Source: Schistosoma haematobium (lineage: Eukaryota; Platyhelminthes; Trematoda; Strigeidida; Schistosomatidae). Taken from it: a stretch of DNA of 64,000 bases. Positions 59,501-64,000 of the stretch are shown here, piece by piece (the first letter of the stretch is position 1; the number at the start of each line of letters is the position of its first letter). The stretch spans positions 30,549,809 to 30,613,808 of the forward strand of contig NC_067197.1 of assembly GCF_000699445.3 (NCBI RefSeq). Direction: 5' to 3'. The notes under the pieces were generated by a model, which saw only the letters and a program-made list of their open reading frames with translations, was not told the DNA's origin and searched no databases. A program made the position numbers and the translations under genes.

Positions 59501-61903
59501 CTAAGACGCTGTAAAACTACGCTACTAATATGTTCGGTATTTGGAGAACCTATATTTAAGATTCCAGTGATCTCTTGTGAATGTATGGCAGTATTTAAGC
59601 ATTAAACAGAAATTGGAAAAGTGGACAGCGTATCTACGACCTGACAAAAAATGAACCTGCTTCTGTAGAGTCCGTTTTAAGCGATAATTACTATTTGATT
59701 CGTTCAACGACAGTTTTAGTAAGCCTTCATCAACTTATTTGTACGATCGATTTTCCAAGGTCACAAGAGAGGCCAAGAAAAGCCTGTTATATTTCAATTA
59801 CCTATTTACTGTAGTTTAGACGTATAATCCACTATTTATACGAATGTGACAGTTTGATTAAAAGCATATCTGAATCCTAATCTTTATCTATTCTCCCACA
59901 GGTTGCAAATGCAGAAAAACAGTAACTTTAGTCATGTATTGACTAGCACTCATAAAATACAGATAGATTCTTCACATATTCCCCAGTGTACTTATGAATT
60001 TAATTAGATATTAAGAACACACGCTTTCCAAACGTAACTGGTGTTTCAGCTTCTGAATATTCCTAAATGAATTCAATAGCGATACAAAGAGAATTAGCCT
60101 GCTAAAAAATACACAGTTAACGGGTCATTAGATTTCGGAGTCAAATTTGGGAGAACAGTCTCTACAAACTGGTAAGCCCTACTTTGGACTTAACGCAACC
60201 TGGAGAACCACATCGACGAAGAACCTTACGAACCCTATAGATTCGGCCAACGAACTCAACAGAGCTGACTCAATCGACAAGAAACGCAGATGACAATTTG
60301 GTGAGCCAAAAGAAAAGAACGCGCATCATATTTTCAAAAGCAGTGCTAAACATTCTCAAGTCACACAGCAAATAACATCCTGTTGGGAATTACGTCATCC
60401 ATAACACTTCATTCGAATTTTCGATAAACGCTATCATAAGATTTTCATTGTGGAATAATCGTACTATATTTTCTTACATAAATTCTAAATGCCAGTCATT
60501 TTCGGTATCCATAAACTTATATTTTAATAGATCATTTATCACTTTAATTTCTTGTTCTCCTCTGTATCAGTTCACTAGATAATTCCGTGACCCTCTTACC
60601 TAAGTCTGCTTCCAAGGGTGCCTTTTCTGGCTCAACAGTAATCATTTTACGATCAACTGGTGGTAAACTCATACTCCGATGATTGTCACATACATAAACT
60701 AGACTGGCCTTAACGGTGTATATAATAATAGAGGAACATTTCCTATTTGTCATTACCACGCTGATCAAGCGAAAAATTAGCGTTCGATGAAATGCATACA
60801 AATATTAGTGCAAGGAATGCTAACGGTATAACCACAGTGTGATGGAGAACAAATAATTAATAACATAACTGAAGTTGTCTCACAGAGGAGATAAATTACA
60901 AGAATAATCACAAAACGAAAGGATAAATAGACATTACTATTACTCATAGTGAGCTTCTGAATGTCCTACTACCTTTTACTTAATTGTAACTGTCAATAAA
61001 GAGCTAGCATTTGTTATAGTCATCAAACTCGGTCATATGCAGCACTCATTAATGATACACAAGGCGAATACTACATATCAACAGGTCATGGGATCATATG
61101 TTATCCAATGAAATATGAACGCTACCGAAGATTCCGTTCATTAACAATAACAAAGATTCTTCCACTATTATGAAAATAAAATAGTGCACACTACATTCTG
61201 ACAACAGAACAAGTCAAGCACAGCTTCCAGAGGGAAAAAGGAACCAATCAACTATGAGCAAAAACTAACCTTTAAAATATTGATCACATTTCGAATACAT
61301 TTATCTGTTTTAGGAACATCTTTTAAAGTTGCGGCATAATCTCGGTCTTCCCATGGACCGAAGGAAAATCGAGGTACTATCTTTACATCAGGATTCACAG
61401 TGCGAATTTCACTAAGCCATTCTGAGAAAATATAATAATCCAGAAAAGGTGTCAATCAAACCAGTGTTAATTTCAGGGATCCCAGTAACTGTATATGCCT
61501 TTTTTTCACCTTGGACTTCAAACCACACAGGAGCAATAAGGTTGAATTTAGCACCGAATATTTTTGCTACTTCGTATCCTAGTTTATTCCACTATATATA
61601 TGGTTTTTAACACAGAATAATGTCACTTACAGGCGTTACATATGCTAAAACAGTTGCGTTCAGATTCTTTTGGGAAGTGGTGTACTTATTATATGATGAA
61701 TGTGATTTCAGAAACAAATCAATATCGATGCTTTCTGTAGGGACAGCATACGCCTGAGAGGTTTTAGTTAATGAATACATAAATACCATTTCGTCATATT
61801 CCTCTAAAGAAACTGAATATGTGATATGTAATAGTGTTATCAAAATCACTTTAACAATACATAATATAAATCCAAGTGAGGTATATGATTGTAACCTATT
61901 TCC
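53596..61903 (-). CDS. CHID1: Chitinase domain-containing protein 1 (GH18 fold, CHID1/SI-CLP-like)
   Basis: Eight exons in perfect phase: 61903-61631, 61591-61462, 61421-61270, 58902-58748, 58690-58592, 57437-57267, 54621-54544 and 53740-53596 (TAA); 400 residues, close to human CHID1 (393). An N-terminal hydrophobic segment (FILCIVKVILITLLHITYS) looks like a signal peptide. The GH18 barrel follows: LAYVTPWNKLGYEVAKIFG, LIAPVWFEV, VKIVPR, NFDGAVIEIWAQ (the position of the chitinase catalytic motif, here lacking its inner Asp residues), LVIPPPV, YFSLMTYDYSSPHRPGPNSP, ILVGLNFYGIDY, and the C-terminal FYPTLMSIAQRL and GVSIWEIGQGLNSFY. In mammals this family is a secreted or lysosomal lectin-like protein that binds stabilin-1 and sugars rather than an active chitinase. 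The first exon has no in-frame ATG; a trans-spliced leader ending in AUG would place the start correctly. The first two introns are 39 and 40 bases; the others reach 2.6 kb. Confidence 0.93.
56032..56219. repeat. Inverted repeat, left arm (188 bp)
   Basis: Exact reverse complement of 56791-56978 by eye. It starts 'taagcagaataacatgaatt' and ends 'attattaacttcagt'. Confidence 0.9.
56791..56978. repeat. Inverted repeat, right arm (188 bp)
   Basis: Starts 'actgaagttaataattctgt' and ends 'ttcatgttattctgctta', mirroring the left arm. The spacer between the arms is 571 bases. Confidence 0.9.
60544..60801 (-). other. Small open frame in CHID1 intron, uncertain
   Basis: 85 codons, whose last 42 residues (from an internal Met, MSLPPVDRKMITVEPEKAPL onward) are charged and non-repetitive, ending LSSELIQRRTRN. 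It lies in the 2.4-kb CHID1 intron on the same strand. It does not fit CHID1 and no family is recognised. It could be a nested small gene, a terminal exon of another transcript or chance. Confidence 0.2.
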
Positions 61904-61917
61904 CTGAAATGAAAAAA
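61904..61917 (-). promoter_or_regulatory. Probable trans-splice acceptor of CHID1
   Basis: On the - strand the sequence 'cctttttttcatttcag' ends at 61904, directly before the first coding base at 61903. This is a strong polypyrimidine tract plus AG. The downstream frame is open and in phase 0 (GGA AAT AGG...), contains no ATG before the signal peptide, and upstream read-through reaches a TAG without meeting an ATG. Schistosome spliced leader RNA ends in AUG, which would fit exactly. Confidence 0.5.
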
Positions 61918-63109
61918 AGGCAACAAAATGAAAAGATTCAAAAATGAACTGGCTATATAACTAGATACAAATACAGTTGTATTTGAAATCTATTGGAAAG
62001 TCAAGTAAAATCACTTCAGATTAGTGGATTAGGTAGTTTGGGTAAATTAATGATTTGGCATAAACATTTTATTTACCTGTCACACACTACACAAGAAAAA
62101 GTGAATTGGAAGTATGGAAGAATGCTATCTTTAAAATGGGAAAATAAAGATGATTGCAGCCATACTAGCTTGTGATAAGAATTGGGAAATCACGAAAAAC
62201 CTCTAGTTGGTAAAATAACCTAAATCTGATTTCGGGTGTGATAGCTATAAAGGACAATCGATGGCAAGTAGACTGAGAAATTCACCCTCAATTTAATATA
62301 AGCGCTTACTGGAATTCTTACTAAACACAATCTTTGTGCTACTGGTCAGTCTATCTCACAAACTGTCCTTGGAATTTTTAAGCAACCTCAAGTCAAACAT
62401 AGTCACCCCACTTGGAATGCTAGCACTGAGAATATACTAATACTGGAGGAAATTTAAACGAACCAGCAACGATCGATTTAATCATCCGTGTTCTATCAAT
62501 AAGCTTAAACCATCACAAGACTTAAACATATGGTTACTTTCACTTTAGTATCTATAGTTCAAGAAATATTGTGTAGCCAACATTCTGCTTCTATTTTCTA
62601 TAGAGATCGTCCTATGGATGAAGTCACTATTCGAGAGACAACAGAAAGCCGGCTACTTTCATTATACTTAGGACCTGTAGTTCTAAAAAATCGATTATCT
62701 TTGGAACTTTATGAAAATTTTTATCGCCTATCGCTGTTAATTTACTTGTCCCACCTTAAGACACACACCGTGTTTGAGAAGTGTGGGTAGAAACTTGAAT
62801 TCTTGATAGGATACGAAAAGTGCTATAAGATCGAGAACATAGTCTACAATGCGAATAGCTTAAAGTCCATTATTGATGATCTACAAAAAGAGCTTGAATT
62901 TGTTCTCTGAGTCGTCGCCAGTCAGTAACAACGTAGAACTTCGTACGTACGTACATCAGTTCGAGTTGCAACACCACATTGGCACAGAGATGCAGTGGTC
63001 GATTCAAATCCCGTAGTGCTAGATGTAGTAAAATTATAAGCTGTAATCATAAAAATTAGGGTTTGAAGATGTTATTCAAGGAGTGTAATCCAGTGGAATA
63101 AGTTTGGAA
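61918..63109. other. Region upstream of CHID1
   Basis: AT-rich; holds the likely CHID1 outron/promoter region and a short tRNA-like stretch (about 62985-63020, 'gcagtggtcgattcaaatcccg'). No convincing additional coding exon was recognised. Confidence 0.35.
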
Positions 63110-64000
63110 AGAGAAAAAAGAAAGGGGCATGAAGAATTCAGAAGATTAGAATTTAAGAGAACACAAAGAGTGGATGCACCTGCGCCATTTCAAACGATTT
63201 TGAGCCATGTCATTCAGGGTCTCTAACCATCGGTTGCTATCATCTCGCGGTCCCCAACCACGTAGTCTATACCTACCAACATGACTCAGTCCACTTGTCA
63301 GTGACTTCATGAACTTGTGCCATGTTTTGGTCTGGCCGCCCCTAGCTTTCTTCAAACCTACTCCTATACCACTGAACATAGCACGTCGAGGTAGTCGGTC
63401 GTTGGGCATACGTAACACGTGTCCCAGCCATCTCAACTGATGAAGTTTCACTACGTCATCAATTGATTTGCCATCCTTACCTAGTACCCGTTTCCTAACA
63501 ACTGCATTACTTACTCGATGGTCCCAGGATATACGAGCAATATTTCGAAGACACCTATGATCAAATACTAGTAACCTATGCATATCCTCTGCTCTTACCG
63601 GCCATGTTTCACTGCCATAAAGTAGGACGGGACGAACTGCTGCTCAGTAAACACGTCCTTTGGTTGATAGACGGATATCTCGCCTACTCCATAAATGACG
63701 CAAGTTGGTAAAAGCTAGTTGAGCCTTCTGTATCCGCGCTGAGATTTCGTCACACACCAGACCACAAGGGCTAATGAGACTTACAAGATAAGTGAAGCGA
63801 TCGACACACTCAACTACTTCACTCCCTATCATTAGTTCGGGTGTCAATGCAACCCAATCCTGAAGCAACATTTTGCATTTCGAGGGGGAGAATCGCATCC
63901 CGAACATGCTTGCATCGTTGCCTAAGGTGGTCAGAAGACTCTGCATTTTGTCAGAATCTTCACCAAATAAAACTATGTCATCAGCATATTCTAAGTCAAC
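63110..64000 (-). mobile_element. RTE-like retrotransposon 3' part, cut by the window edge
   Basis: C-terminal reverse transcriptase region on the - strand. It enters from the edge with the catalytic block just at the border (the + strand text near 63990 is the complement of a YADD-type codon string). It continues MQSLLTTLGNDASMFGMRF, then a stop (TGA 63644-63646, where the related copy has Cys), then LLVFDHRCLRNIA, DKxGKS-like and RGGQTKTWHKF blocks, and ends near 63146. It is closely related to the element at 46557-48910. Confidence 0.85.

Overview
The window looks like nuclear DNA of a blood fluke (Schistosoma or a close trematode). It is AT-rich. Protein-coding genes are split into many small exons by GT-AG introns. 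Between and inside the genes lie non-LTR retrotransposons of the RTE clade (SR2/SjR2-like) and CR1 clade (SR1/Perere-like), a Penelope-like fragment, candidate solo LTRs and many tRNA-derived short repeats. The species cannot be fixed from the sequence alone.

Three host genes are supported. (1) On the + strand, positions 1-33565, sixteen exons of a large protein: a long coiled coil followed by a Ser/Asn-rich tail; its 5' end lies outside the window. A rootletin-like or other centrosomal/ciliary scaffold is possible but not proven. (2) On the - strand, 43974 to 34859, a PCID2 (Thp1-like, TREX-2 mRNA export) gene; nearly every exon aligns to the family. It is tail-to-tail with gene 1, with 1.3 kb between the stop codons. 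(3) On the - strand, 61903 to 53596, a CHID1 gene (chitinase-domain-containing protein 1, GH18 fold), eight exons in perfect phase. Its first exon has no ATG but follows a strong splice acceptor in phase 0. This suggests that the trans-spliced leader, which in schistosomes ends in AUG, supplies the start codon.

Layout: 0-34 kb holds the coiled-coil gene, whose introns carry a nearly complete RTE element (2610-5818, with target duplication, nested in an older repeat), many tRNA-like repeats, two candidate solo LTRs and two GC-rich repeat islands. 34.9-44 kb is PCID2. 44.4-48.9 kb is a degenerate CR1 element (+) abutting a 5'-truncated RTE element (-). 49-53.6 kb is mostly unrecognised sequence with one CR1 3' fragment and one candidate orphan exon. 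53.6-61.9 kb is CHID1, with a Penelope-like fragment bracketed by a perfect 188-bp inverted repeat in one intron. 63.1-64 kb is another RTE copy running off the window.

No genuine tRNA, rRNA, CRISPR array or prokaryotic-type system was seen. The most notable observations are the leader-supplied start codon of CHID1, the perfect inverted arms around the Penelope-like fragment, and the repeated head-to-head arrangement of tRNA-derived repeats inside introns.
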